Under the pieces are notes generated by a model. That model was not told the DNA's origin and did not search any database. It saw nothing but the letters and a program-made list of their open reading frames with translations. This document shows positions 15,195 to 24,266 of a stretch of DNA of 32,785 nt, piece by piece. The position numbers and the translations under genes were made by a program. Positions within the stretch are counted from its first letter, which is position 1. Every line of letters starts with the position of its first letter. The stretch comes from CAUZIZ01 sp047514575 (GTDB lineage Bacteria; Acidobacteriota; UBA6911; RPQK01; JAJDTT01): contig JAKZYH010000031.1 in NCBI GenBank assembly GCA_047514575.1, forward strand, positions 1 through 32,785, read 5' to 3'.

Positions 15195-17975
15195 GTGGAT
15201 AGAACAATCGACTTGAAAAAGACCATCAACCTTCCGAAGACCGGCTTCGGGATGAAGGCCAACCTTCCTTCCATGGAGCCGCGATTCCTTCAGGAGTGGG
15301 AAGACATAGACCTGTATGGCAAGATCCAGGAGTCCAGGAAGGGTCGACCACGCTTCATCCTCCATGACGGGCCGCCCTACGCCAACGGCCACATCCACCT
15401 GGGACACGCACTCAACAAGCTCCTCAAAGACTTCATCGTTAAGTCCAGGACCATGGAGGGATACGACTGCCCTTACGTGCCCGGCTGGGATTGCCACGGA
15501 CTCCCCATCGAGATCAAGGTAGTGGGAAAGGTAAAGGAAGACCTCGATTTCCTGAAAGTGCGACAACAATGTCGGCAGTATGCCCAGAAGTTCGTCGACA
15601 TTCAGAAAGAAGAGTTCAAGCGTCTCGGCATCTTTGGGGACTGGGACCATCCCTACCTCACAATGAGCAGCGGCTACGAATCCGAGACGGCACGCCTGTT
15701 TGGCCGATTCGTCGAGAACGGAAGCGTCTACAAGGGACTGAAACCGGTTCACTGGTGTATCACCTGCGAAACCGCACTGGCCGAAGCCGAAGTCGAATAC
15801 CGCGATCACACCAGTCTCTCAGTGTTTGTCAAGTTCCCAGTTGCCGGAGGATTGCCTTCCGGCGGACCGGACATGTCAGGCTCGCAGGTCTCGGTTCTGA
15901 TCTGGACCACCACTCCCTGGACACTCCCTGCCAATCTGGCGCTGGCCTTCCACCCCGACTTGGACTACGCCTTCGTGGAAGTGGGAGCGGAAATCCTCAT
16001 TCTGGCCCGCGATCTGGTGGAATCTGTGGCGACGCAAGTAGGTTTCTCGGACTACCGCGTCCTGAGAGCACTCAAGGGGAAAGAACTCTCCGGGCTGCAG
16101 AGCAGACATCCCTGGCTGGATCAGGAGTCCAAGACGATCTTCGGAAACCACGTCACGTTGGAACAGGGTACGGGGGTGGTCCATACAGCTCCCGGGCACG
16201 GAGAAGAAGACTACTGGATGGGAATCGAGAATGGGCTGGAGATCTATTGTCCCGTCAGCGATTCTGGGAGCTTTCATCCCGATGTGCTTCACTTCGCGGG
16301 AATGCCGGTTTTCGAGGCGAACCGGAGGATCAACGATTTCCTGGCCCAAGAAAACAGACTGCTGGCGGACCAGAACTTCGTACACAGCTATCCCCACTGC
16401 TGGCGCTGCCATAATCCCGTAATCTTTCGGGCCACTCCTCAGTGGTTCATCAGCATGGATCACGGGAATCTTCGGGAGCGGGCTTTGAAAGAGATCTCCA
16501 AGGCGCAATGGATTCCCGCTTGGGGAGAAGAACGCATCAGCAATATGGTCGGGAGCCGCCCAGACTGGTGCATCAGTCGTCAACGGGTTTGGGGAGTTCC
16601 CATCACAGTTCTCTACTGCCGGAAGTGCAGCGAAGCCCTACTGGACAAGAAAATCATCGATCACGTAGCAAGCATATTCGAAGCCGAGAGCGCTGATGCC
16701 TGGTACGCTCGTACCGCGGCCGAACTATTACCGCAAGGCACACAGTGTACTTGCGGCTCTACCGATTTCCGGAAGGAAACCGATATCCTGGATGTCTGGT
16801 TCGATTCCGGCGTCAGCCATCACGTCGTCTTGAGAGGAAACCCAGACCTGGCCTGGCCGGCCGACGTCTATCTAGAGGGTGGCGATCAGTATCGCGGTTG
16901 GTTCCACAGCTCTCTCCTGGTTGCCGTAGGAGTGAGTGACGCGGCGCCCTACCACACCGTCATCTGCAATGGCTGGACCCTGGACGAAGAGGGCCGGGCA
17001 ATGTCCAAATCCCAAGGCAACGTCATTTCTCCGCTGGATATCATGAAGCAGAATGGGGCCGAGATCCTCCGCCTTTGGGTGGCCTCAATCGACTATACCG
17101 AAGATGTCCGGCTGGGAGAAGAGATCCTTTCTCGCCTGCGCGAAGCCTACCGAAAACTGCGCAACACACACCGCTTTCTTCTCGGCAATCTGTACGACTT
17201 CGACCCCGGAAAGGCGGTTGAGGACGACGACCTGACTGAGCTCGATCGCTGGGCCTTGGCCCGCACAGCCGCAGTCGCCGAACGAGTCGAAAATGCCTAT
17301 AAGAACTTCGAGCTCCACCTCGTCTACCACAGCCTCTATCACTTTTCGATTGTCGATCTCTCCAGCTTCTACCTCGATATCCTCAAAGACCGACTCTACA
17401 TCTCTGCACCGGACTCTCCCCAGCGTCGCTCTGCCCAGACCGCCCTGTTCCGAATTTCAGACACTCTAGTTCGCCTGCTGGCTCCGATCCTGCCGTTTAC
17501 GTCCGAGGAAGTGTGGAGGAATCTCTACGCCACTGGAGCGCCGACGGAGTCGGTCCACATGGCGGAGTTCTCGAAGGCGATTCATACTTACCGAGATGAC
17601 GCCCTATTGGATCACTGGGAACGACTCATCGAAATCCGGGGACAGGTGAGCAAGGCACTGGAGATAGCCCGACAGAACAAGGAGATCGGTAACTCCCTGC
17701 AAGCCCGGGTCACGGTAAGCTCCGGCCAAGATGGGTTTACCTACCTGGAGGATTTCTCAGAGACTCTCGCCGCCCTCTTCATCGTCTCTGAGGTAGTACT
17801 CGATAAGAATGAGGAATTGTCGGCATACGAGGTTGAAGTGAGAGTAGACAGAAGTGCCGCTCAGAAGTGCGAGCGCTGCTGGAACTATCTGGAGTCCGTT
17901 GGAACTCATGGCGATCTTCCCGGCGTGTGTTCTCGTTGCTACTCGATCCTTCAGGAACTAGGGGTCACAGAGTGA
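15195..17975 (+). CDS. ileS: isoleucyl-tRNA synthetase
   Basis: About 926 residues, the usual class I IleRS size. Seen in order: GPPYANGHIHLGHALNK (HIGH motif), a CP1 editing domain including WTTTPWTLPANLALAF and GTGVVHTAPGHGEEDY, WCISRQRVWGVPI, DVWFDSGVSH, GRAMSKSQGN (KMSKS loop), an anticodon-binding helical domain, and a C-terminal zinc finger CERCWNYL...CSRCYSIL. It charges tRNA-Ile in the cytoplasm. GTG 15195 is chosen because GGGGA sits 9 nt upstream; the in-frame TTG at 15165 would lie almost at the predicted transcript start. Its stop overlaps the lspA start by GTGA, so ileS and lspA-lolA are coupled. Confidence 0.96.
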   Translation: MDRTIDLKKTINLPKTGFGMKANLPSMEPRFLQEWEDIDLYGKIQESRKGRPRFILHDGPPYANGHIHLGHALNKLLKDFIVKSRTMEGYDCPYVPGWDCHGLPIEIKVVGKVKEDLDFLKVRQQCRQYAQKFVDIQKEEFKRLGIFGDWDHPYLTMSSGYESETARLFGRFVENGSVYKGLKPVHWCITCETALAEAEVEYRDHTSLSVFVKFPVAGGLPSGGPDMSGSQVSVLIWTTTPWTLPANLALAFHPDLDYAFVEVGAEILILARDLVESVATQVGFSDYRVLRALKGKELSGLQSRHPWLDQESKTIFGNHVTLEQGTGVVHTAPGHGEEDYWMGIENGLEIYCPVSDSGSFHPDVLHFAGMPVFEANRRINDFLAQENRLLADQNFVHSYPHCWRCHNPVIFRATPQWFISMDHGNLRERALKEISKAQWIPAWGEERISNMVGSRPDWCISRQRVWGVPITVLYCRKCSEALLDKKIIDHVASIFEAESADAWYARTAAELLPQGTQCTCGSTDFRKETDILDVWFDSGVSHHVVLRGNPDLAWPADVYLEGGDQYRGWFHSSLLVAVGVSDAAPYHTVICNGWTLDEEGRAMSKSQGNVISPLDIMKQNGAEILRLWVASIDYTEDVRLGEEILSRLREAYRKLRNTHRFLLGNLYDFDPGKAVEDDDLTELDRWALARTAAVAERVENAYKNFELHLVYHSLYHFSIVDLSSFYLDILKDRLYISAPDSPQRRSAQTALFRISDTLVRLLAPILPFTSEEVWRNLYATGAPTESVHMAEFSKAIHTYRDDALLDHWERLIEIRGQVSKALEIARQNKEIGNSLQARVTVSSGQDGFTYLEDFSETLAALFIVSEVVLDKNEELSAYEVEVRVDRSAAQKCERCWNYLESVGTHGDLPGVCSRCYSILQELGVTE

Positions 17976-19234
17976 ACGCATCCACTTTCCCGCCTGACAG
18001 AAATGAGACGGCTCTGCGGCTCTTGTTCATGGGAATCGGCCTGCTTGTTTTCGCTCTGGACGCGATTACCAAGTGGTGGGTTCATGGCACGCCCTGGCTT
18101 CACTACTTCCCGGTCATCAAAGGTTTCTTCACGATTCACTACGTTCGGAACGAAGGCATTGCGTTCGGGCTATTTCATTCCACGGCTTCCCCTTGGAAAC
18201 CTATCCTGCTCTCTCTGATGGCGATCGTCGCCGTAGTGATCGTGGTCTACTATCTCTGGACCAATTCAATCGAGGAGCGCAGCATCATGTTTTCCCTGGC
18301 GCTGCTCGAGGGAGGTATCCTGGGAAACTTCTCAGATCGGCTGATCAGAGGGTACGTCGTCGACTTTCTGGAACTCCATTGGAGGAATAGCTTTTCCTGG
18401 CCCACCTTCAATGTGGCAGATGCGGCGATTACCTGCGGGGTTTTCATCATCCTCTTTCAGAACTTTTTTGGGACGAGTAGTTTCGGGGAAGCCTCCGAGG
18501 AGCCCGATGACGGCACACCTACTGCTCCGAGTCTTCCTTCTCCAGTCTGGTTCCTGATCCCTGCCCTGTTCGCCACCCTCAGCGCGCAGCCCCCAGTCCG
18601 GACCGCGGAACAGCTGGAAACAATGGTCGCGCAACTACAAGAAAAGCATGAGGGGATTCGGACCTTTTCCGCCCGCTTCCAGCTGAAGGAGCTCCGCCGC
18701 TCCGGGAGGGAAGCTACCGAGTCCGGCGTCGTGATGATGAAGAGACCTGGGAAGATGTACTGGGAATACGATCAGCCGAACCGCAAGATCTTCGTGGCAG
18801 ACGGCAAGAACACCTATTTCTATGTCCCGAAAGATAAACAGGTCATGGTTTCCGAACTCGACTTGGAAGAGGTCCGGACCCCTCTCCTCTTTCTGATCGG
18901 TAGGGGAAATATACAGCGGGACTTCGTTGCTAGTTGGGAGCAGGAAGAGCCGCCGGTGGCCAAAGAAACCGTACTCTTGCGGCTGACTCCCAAACGCCAC
19001 CAACCCGAGTTCACGCACGTGCTGGTCGAACTCTTTCCCGCGTCGCACCGCATCTACCGTCTCGCCGTCATAGATCCGATCGGAGACCGGATCGACTATA
19101 CCTTTACCGAGTTCAAGGAAAATGTGCGGATACCCGATTCCAGGTTCCGGCTCAACGTGCCATCCGAAGTCGAAATCATCGAACAGTCCTTCGGTCCTCG
19201 GTTGGAAAAATCCCAGACTCAAAAGGCTCAATGA
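17972..19234 (+). CDS. fused prolipoprotein signal peptidase (LspA) and LolA-like lipoprotein carrier
   Basis: One uninterrupted frame of 420 residues. Residues about 15-170 are LspA, the inner-membrane aspartyl peptidase that removes lipoprotein signal peptides: YVRNEGIAFGLF, GNFSDRLIRGYVVDF (catalytic Asp122) and PTFNVAD (catalytic Asp150), with four membrane helices. A Pro/Glu-rich linker (168-190) leads to a fifth hydrophobic segment (WFLIPALFATLSA, 193-205) and then a LolA-like domain (about 210-400; VMMKRPGKMYWEYDQPNRKIFVADGKN). LolA normally carries mature lipoproteins across the periplasm. The fifth segment would put LolA in the periplasm and looks like a signal peptide (LSA-QP). GTG overlaps the ileS stop. 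A frameshift origin is possible (see findings). Confidence 0.85.
   Translation: MNASTFPPDRNETALRLLFMGIGLLVFALDAITKWWVHGTPWLHYFPVIKGFFTIHYVRNEGIAFGLFHSTASPWKPILLSLMAIVAVVIVVYYLWTNSIEERSIMFSLALLEGGILGNFSDRLIRGYVVDFLELHWRNSFSWPTFNVADAAITCGVFIILFQNFFGTSSFGEASEEPDDGTPTAPSLPSPVWFLIPALFATLSAQPPVRTAEQLETMVAQLQEKHEGIRTFSARFQLKELRRSGREATESGVVMMKRPGKMYWEYDQPNRKIFVADGKNTYFYVPKDKQVMVSELDLEEVRTPLLFLIGRGNIQRDFVASWEQEEPPVAKETVLLRLTPKRHQPEFTHVLVELFPASHRIYRLAVIDPIGDRIDYTFTEFKENVRIPDSRFRLNVPSEVEIIEQSFGPRLEKSQTQKAQ
18497..18557 (+). other. Shine-Dalgarno plus ATG in another frame at the LspA-LolA junction (possible lolA start)
   Basis: GAGGAG (18497-18502) lies 4 nt before an ATG at 18507 that opens a 16-codon frame reading MTAHLLLRVFLLQSGS, ending at TGA 18555-18557. 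The basic-hydrophobic start looks like the beginning of a signal peptide. The hydrophobic remainder, WFLIPALFATLSA, continues in the LspA frame one register away. This is what an intact lolA start would look like if one base were missing near 18540. Confidence 0.5.
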
Positions 19235-19282
19235 CCTATTAGACTCCACTCCTCAGAACATCCGAACAGCGGCTCACAAGCC

Positions 19283-19311
19283 TTGACAGCGAGGATACGA
19301 CCGCCTAGGCT
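19283..19311 (+). promoter_or_regulatory. candidate promoter of fabH
   Basis: A perfect TTGACA (19283-19288) is followed 17 nt later by TAGGCT (19306-19311), a poor -10. It is the best-placed promoter-like element in the 113-nt gap before the fabH start and would give a leader of about 30 nt. fabH could equally be read from the ileS-lspA transcript. Confidence 0.38.
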
Positions 19312-19347
19312 TTGGACCGCATACCAGCGAGTGCGAGGAGAATCCGA

Positions 19348-20358
19348 TTGAAGAAAGTTCGTGCCAACATCACCGCCATCGGCATGCATGTGCCAGAGAA
19401 ACGGGTCACGAATGACGACCTGACCGAACTGGTCGATACCTCAGATGAATGGATCCGGGGACGGACCGGGATCTCCGAACGCCGTATCGTTTCCCAGGGA
19501 GAAGCCAACAGTGACCTCTCCGTAAAGGCGATCGAGGACGCACTGAGCCGTACAAACTACACCCCTGACGATATCGATCTGATCATCGTCACCACGGTTA
19601 CCCCCGATATGATGTTCCCTTCCACCGCCTGCGTCATTCAGGAGAAGATTGGGGCAAGCAAGGCCTGGGGGTTCGATCTTTCAGGAGCTTGCTCGGGCTT
19701 CCTCTTCGGCTTGGTGACAGCCTCTCAGTTCATCGAAACGGGCAGGCACCAAAGGATCCTGGTGGTCGGAACTGACGTGATGAGCAGCATTATTGACTTT
19801 GAGGACCGCTCGACCTGTGTCCTTTTCGGGGATGGAGCTGGAGCTGCCTTGCTCGAACCCGCCCAAGACGAAGGCTTCGGAATTCTGGATGCCCTTCTGG
19901 GCTGTGACGGCAGCGGCGGAAAACACCTCTACATGCCTGCCGGGGGAAGCCTGAATCCGGCAACCTGTGAAACCGTCAAGCAGAAAATGCACTACGTGCA
20001 CCAGGACGGGCGTAATGTCTTCAAGTTCGCCGTAAAGCTGATGGTAGAAACGTCGGCTGAAATACTCGAGCGAAATGGACTCACTACAGAGGAGCTCGCC
20101 CTCTACGTCCCCCATCAGGCGAATCTCAGGATCATCAAGTCGTCGATGGACCGGCTAAAACTCCGACCGGATCAGGTCGTCATCAACATCGACCGCTACG
20201 CCAACACGACTGCGGCAACAATCCCAATTGGGCTGACCGAGGCACATTTGAACGGCCGTCTGGAGAAGGGAGACCACGTCTTGTTGGTCTCGTTCGGTGC
20301 CGGGTTTACCTGGGGAGGCGTGTTGCTACGATGGGGGATTGAGCCCCCTGTCAACTAA
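19348..20358 (+). CDS. fabH: 3-oxoacyl-ACP synthase III (beta-ketoacyl-ACP synthase III)
   Basis: About 336 residues. KAS III condenses acetyl-CoA (or a branched primer) with malonyl-ACP to start fatty-acid synthesis. The Cys-His-Asn triad is present: GACSGFLFG (Cys115), PHQANLRI (His256) and YANTTAATIP (Asn286). The N-terminal DTSDEWIRGRTGISERRI is also typical. TTG 19348 is chosen because GAGGAG lies 7 nt upstream; the frame is open 36 nt further to another TTG at 19312 without a ribosome site. The stop codon overlaps the 3' end of the convergent DUF948-like gene by 8 bp. Confidence 0.95.
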   Translation: MKKVRANITAIGMHVPEKRVTNDDLTELVDTSDEWIRGRTGISERRIVSQGEANSDLSVKAIEDALSRTNYTPDDIDLIIVTTVTPDMMFPSTACVIQEKIGASKAWGFDLSGACSGFLFGLVTASQFIETGRHQRILVVGTDVMSSIIDFEDRSTCVLFGDGAGAALLEPAQDEGFGILDALLGCDGSGGKHLYMPAGGSLNPATCETVKQKMHYVHQDGRNVFKFAVKLMVETSAEILERNGLTTEELALYVPHQANLRIIKSSMDRLKLRPDQVVINIDRYANTTAATIPIGLTEAHLNGRLEKGDHVLLVSFGAGFTWGGVLLRWGIEPPVN

Positions 20359-20881
20359 GCAGTTCTTCTTTGGAGTAGGACTCACCATCGCCGGGGTCAG
20401 GCTTCTTGGCAAAGAAATAGTCCAACCCGGACCGGATACCCTTGAGAAACGACGAGATCTCGATTGCTGGGTTGACCACTCTCTCTTGAATCACGTCCGT
20501 GGTCTGTTCGAATTTCTCGACGGTGTCGGTGACGATATAGTCGACCTTTGATGCTTGCTCTCGACCCACCTGGACTAATTCCTGGATCAGCTGGTCTACG
20601 TCCTCGGAACGCTCGCGAAACAGGTCCATCACGGCGCGCGCATTCGAGTTGAACTCGTCGGCGAGACCTGCAACCGGCTTGAGGTTTTCGGTGACCTCAC
20701 CGAGCTTTTCAGTCAGCGACTGTATCTCGCTCTCAAGGAAGGATGTCTGCTCCTGAACCCTTTCCACAGTCTTGCGTACGGCCCGACTCGCCAGCCAGAT
20801 CGAGACGCTCTGCAGGACGAAAGCAAGCGCTGCTACCCCTACAAAGATCACCAGGAGTGCTTCGGCGTTGAGATTCGACAT
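20351..20881 (-). CDS. DUF948-like membrane protein with coiled coil
   Basis: 176 residues: one N-terminal transmembrane helix (about 8-30, LLVIFVGVAALAFVLQSVSIW) followed by a long heptad-rich segment (VQEQTSFLESEIQSLTEKLGEVTENLKPVAGLADEF) and an acidic tail. This resembles DUF948 proteins, which often occur next to YtxH-domain proteins, as here. A role in envelope organisation or stress is only inferred. The gene follows the YtxH-like gene by 49 nt and ends 8 bp inside convergent fabH. No strong Shine-Dalgarno precedes its ATG. Confidence 0.7.
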   Translation of the reverse strand: MSNLNAEALLVIFVGVAALAFVLQSVSIWLASRAVRKTVERVQEQTSFLESEIQSLTEKLGEVTENLKPVAGLADEFNSNARAVMDLFRERSEDVDQLIQELVQVGREQASKVDYIVTDTVEKFEQTTDVIQERVVNPAIEISSFLKGIRSGLDYFFAKKPDPGDGESYSKEELLS

Positions 20882-20930
20882 CGAGCGACCCAGTCAATCA
20901 AGACCGTGAACCACAGAGAAGTATCTGGTC

Positions 20931-21341
20931 TTAGCTGGCGGACTTGTCTTTCGCTTCCTTCTTCGCTGCCTCCTGGGGTGCATCACCCTTGTCGGAAGGA
21001 GGCTCCTTCTTCTCGGAGTCCTGAAGCTCCTTTTTCTCTTCCTCGTAGGCCTGACGCCCGGCCTCGACCGCCGCAGAGATTTGTCCCTTCTGCCGGTTCA
21101 AGTTGTCGCGACCTCTCCCAATCGTCTCGTTGGCGCGATCTGCAAACTCCCTGGATCTGTCAACGACGGCTTCCCTTCCCGAACGAAGCGTCTCGCCGAA
21201 TCGCTCGCTCCCTTCGCGGTAGCGATCACCCAACAGATCTCGAGTCTCCTCTCCTGATCTAGGCGCCAGCAGAAGAGCGACCGAAGCACCCACGAAGCCG
21301 CCCACCATAAAGTAGATCAGTTTATCTCCACTAGAGGCCAT
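20931..21341 (-). CDS. YtxH-domain protein
   Basis: 136 residues. The N-terminal GDKLIYFMVGGFVGASVALLLAPRSGEETRDLL is a clear YtxH signature: a Gly-rich transmembrane helix followed by LAPxSGxExR. The rest is a charged helical, apolipoprotein-like region and a Lys/Glu/Ala tail. YtxH proteins are small membrane proteins often linked to stress, without a defined enzymatic activity. The ATG has a strong AAGGAG 8 nt upstream. It is the first gene of a two-gene unit with the DUF948-like gene. Confidence 0.85.
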   Translation of the reverse strand: MASSGDKLIYFMVGGFVGASVALLLAPRSGEETRDLLGDRYREGSERFGETLRSGREAVVDRSREFADRANETIGRGRDNLNRQKGQISAAVEAGRQAYEEEKKELQDSEKKEPPSDKGDAPQEAAKKEAKDKSAS

Positions 21342-21734
21342 AGATCGTCTCCTTCCGATAAAAAAAGCGCTAAAAACAGGTTACCACAAACCTCCGGCGG
21401 CACGAAAGAACGGAACTCACCCAGACTGCACGCCAGCAGATTTACGGACAATGGAAACCGGAGACCATCGGGGATTGGGATGTGCGCGCGCCGAATCTTG
21501 TCATCGGGAGCGGTAGCGCCCCATTTCGACCGGGATCGCGGCCGGTAGCTGCCAGAATCTGGACCCTTGGTCCTCCCAAAGCAAACGATTCCCGAGAGAA
21601 GGGTCTTCGGGGATCCAAGAGGGGATCATGACGGACCGGCTCGCTTCAGCGCGATCCCACGCGGGGACGGGCGACTCGACTCTCAGGCAATTGTGATCTC
21701 AGGTTCGAGGTACGGGCTTGAAAGGCAACACCCA
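21342..21734. other. 393-bp intergenic region, no gene recognised
   Basis: This region lies between the YtxH-like gene and the end of the caspase/HEAT operon, both on the minus strand. It would hold the operon's 3' end and the YtxH promoter. I see only a small perfect hairpin (ggacc-ctt-ggtcc near 21561-21573, no T-run) and T/A runs just before the YtxH ribosome site. The open frames here are short and lack family features. Confidence 0.6.
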
Positions 21735-24266
21735 TTATTTCTTTCTAACCTTCTTTCGGCTGTGAATGGTCAGGGCCTCGAAGGCGGCCCTTCGGACCTC
21801 ACGGGAGTCGTCCACGGTCAGCCTCATCAAACGCTGAAACGGCTCCTCTCCCTCCATTCGGCCAAGTGACTCTGCGGCGGCCGCACGAACCTCAGAGTGG
21901 GCGTCTTTTGTGGCCTGTAGAACGGCCGCTTCGGCTCTGGGATCACTTCGCTTACCGAGGGCACGTATAGCCTCGATACGCACAGCGCTGGTCGGATCCA
22001 CCGAAGCCTCCAAGAGGGCTGGAATAACCTGGCTACTGGAGATTCTGTCGAGAACGGCGACCGCTCCTTGGCGAGTTCGGAAGTCCTCATGCTTGAGGGA
22101 CATCGACACCTTCTCGACCGATTCCGGGTCCGTGTAACGGCTTAGTCCGGCAACTGCTGCTTGCCGCACTTCAGTAACGTGATCGTTGAGCACCCCGATC
22201 AGCCAGTCTACGGCTGCCGGATCCCCACTCTCCGCCAGCTTCTCAACTGCTTCCCGCCGAACACGAGAGGAGGAACTGTGAATGCTCTGTAAAAATACAC
22301 CCACGGCGGATCTCCGTAGCGAGTGGATCGCGCGCTCAGCTTCGCTTCGCACGTAAGGATCCGGGTCGTCCAAACTGGCCAGGAGAATCTCGATGGCCGC
22401 ATCATTCCCGATTCTGCCCAAAGCGGCGACCGCCGCCCGTCGCATCCCCGGAGAGTCGTCCTTCGCAGCCTGCCGCAGCACCTTCATAGCCAGCTCACTG
22501 CGAAGCTCACCCACCGCTTCAGCCGCGGCAATCCGAACCGACTCCGGGTTGTCCACGCCAAGCATCAGTAGCAGCCTTTGCTCCGCCGTCGAGCCACCCA
22601 GCCTCCCCAGCGAGAAGGCCACGGCTTGACGAACCGAGTCCGGGCCATCTTGGGCGATAGTAATCAGGCCGGCGACCAGCCTGTCTCTTTCTTCCTGAGC
22701 CTCAGGCAGTGCTCTGCCCAATGAGTATCCGGCCGCCTGGCGAACTCGATCGTCCTCCTGCGGGTCCAAGATGCGCTCCAATAAGGCTGCTGTCGTTCGC
22801 TGATCCGATCTCATGCTACCTAGCGCTGCGGCCGCTTCGCTCCGGACCTCGGGACTGTTGTGCTGCAACAGTCCCTGGACAGGAGCCCGATCCGGCTGCC
22901 GGCCCAGGGCTGAGAGGCTCTGTAGGGCCGCAATGAGAACGCGTTCGTTGGATTCGCTTCGGAGGAGAGCCACGATGGCGTCCGCCGCTCGTGCATTTTG
23001 CACCACTACGGCTGCGCGAACAGCCGTTTCTCGAACCGACGGGTCCTCGTCCCGAAGAGCCAGACGAATCGTCGCACGCTCGGCCTCTCGGGGATCAGAG
23101 AAGCGAGAAATCTGGGAGACGGCGGCCCGCCGCACCGTAGGACTCGATGCAGCCTGAAAGATCTCTGCCAAAGCGGCGCGGGCCTCTCCCGTCGCAAGCA
23201 GGGAGAGTCCTTCGACCGCCAGTAGGCGCAGTCCCAGCCTCTGGTCAGCGCTCACCTGATCGGGAGGCAAGGACGCGTCCTCGTCGATCGCGGTCTGTTT
23301 AAGAAAACCAATCGTCTCGGTTCGGGGGACTTGCCGCTCCCTTGCGGTTCGGACCAGCGAGTAGAGCGCAGCCTCCCTGTCCCCCTGGCTCTCCGCCTCT
23401 GTGTAGCGCTCTCGAAAAGCCGCGATCTCCGAGGGTGATGGAGTGAAACCGAAGCGACCGCGTACATGGTCGGCCTTTCGGATACTGAGGGCAAAACCTT
23501 CCAGAGAACTCTCGAGTTGTCTGGCAATTTGTTCGCCGGTCAGAGTCCTCCGACCCTTGCCGTACTTACGTAACAGGGATGCCAGCGCCACCGTGAACGC
23601 TCGTCGACGACTTGGTGCGGATTCCTCCTCCGGAAAAACGCCGACTCCAGGCTCCTGAACGTGCCCTTTCCCACGAACCGTCCTGGCGACGGAAAAATCG
23701 CAAACTTCGAGGAACTCTAATGGGCCCGGCCGTTTCTGATAGAGCAACTCCTCGAAAAGTAGATCCTGATAGGAGAACTTCCGGGAGGTCGGAGGGCACC
23801 ATGGGTACGTGATCAGGGTGGCCTCCGTGGGGAGATGATGGAGCCACCCAAAAAAGTCCCTCATCTGGAGCCACGTCCAGGGCGATTTCAAGTCGCTCCC
23901 CGAGGGAAACAAATAGACCCCCTCTTCCTGCTGGACGATTCGTGAGGACAGGTGGACGAAGAGCGTATCGGACGGTGCGATCCTTTCCCCGAGTGAGGAC
24001 ATGGCACTTTGAATGGCTGGCTCGGTCGCCTCGGCGTCAAGTAAGACGATCACACGCTCCGGTGAGAATCCGAAAGAGACTCGTAGCGTCCGAGCTAGCT
24101 CTGCTGAGGCTTCCGGATTCCCGGAGTCAGTATCGATGATTAAGGCCCAACGGGATCCAAGTCTCTGAGATTCCGCCAGCGCGGGCCTGCAGAACAAAAA
24201 GCTGCAAATAAGGAGTCCAGCTAATGTTAGTACCCTGCAACACTGATTACGACGGATTATCATCAT
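21735..24266 (-). CDS. exported degenerate caspase-like domain fused to a HEAT-repeat array
   Basis: 843 residues. A signal peptide (LTLAGLLICSFLFCRPALA-ES) is followed by a caspase-p20-like domain (about 38-200): WALIIDTDSG for the first strand, ERVIVLLDAEATEPAI and DTLFVHLSSRIVQQ. The SGHG box of active caspases is SSRI here, so the catalytic His position is Arg109. The Cys strand (LITYPWC, Cys157) is out of register with DxC. Residues about 355-830 form some 15 HEAT/PBS-lyase-type repeats (VRRAAVSQISRFSDP, VRSEAAAALGSM). The ATG overlaps the upstream stop by ATGA and has GGGAG 7 nt upstream. It is probably a catalytically dead scaffold or regulator of the two upstream caspases. Confidence 0.82.
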   Translation of the reverse strand: MMIIRRNQCCRVLTLAGLLICSFLFCRPALAESQRLGSRWALIIDTDSGNPEASAELARTLRVSFGFSPERVIVLLDAEATEPAIQSAMSSLGERIAPSDTLFVHLSSRIVQQEEGVYLFPSGSDLKSPWTWLQMRDFFGWLHHLPTEATLITYPWCPPTSRKFSYQDLLFEELLYQKRPGPLEFLEVCDFSVARTVRGKGHVQEPGVGVFPEEESAPSRRRAFTVALASLLRKYGKGRRTLTGEQIARQLESSLEGFALSIRKADHVRGRFGFTPSPSEIAAFRERYTEAESQGDREAALYSLVRTARERQVPRTETIGFLKQTAIDEDASLPPDQVSADQRLGLRLLAVEGLSLLATGEARAALAEIFQAASSPTVRRAAVSQISRFSDPREAERATIRLALRDEDPSVRETAVRAAVVVQNARAADAIVALLRSESNERVLIAALQSLSALGRQPDRAPVQGLLQHNSPEVRSEAAAALGSMRSDQRTTAALLERILDPQEDDRVRQAAGYSLGRALPEAQEERDRLVAGLITIAQDGPDSVRQAVAFSLGRLGGSTAEQRLLLMLGVDNPESVRIAAAEAVGELRSELAMKVLRQAAKDDSPGMRRAAVAALGRIGNDAAIEILLASLDDPDPYVRSEAERAIHSLRRSAVGVFLQSIHSSSSRVRREAVEKLAESGDPAAVDWLIGVLNDHVTEVRQAAVAGLSRYTDPESVEKVSMSLKHEDFRTRQGAVAVLDRISSSQVIPALLEASVDPTSAVRIEAIRALGKRSDPRAEAAVLQATKDAHSEVRAAAAESLGRMEGEEPFQRLMRLTVDDSREVRRAAFEALTIHSRKKVRKK

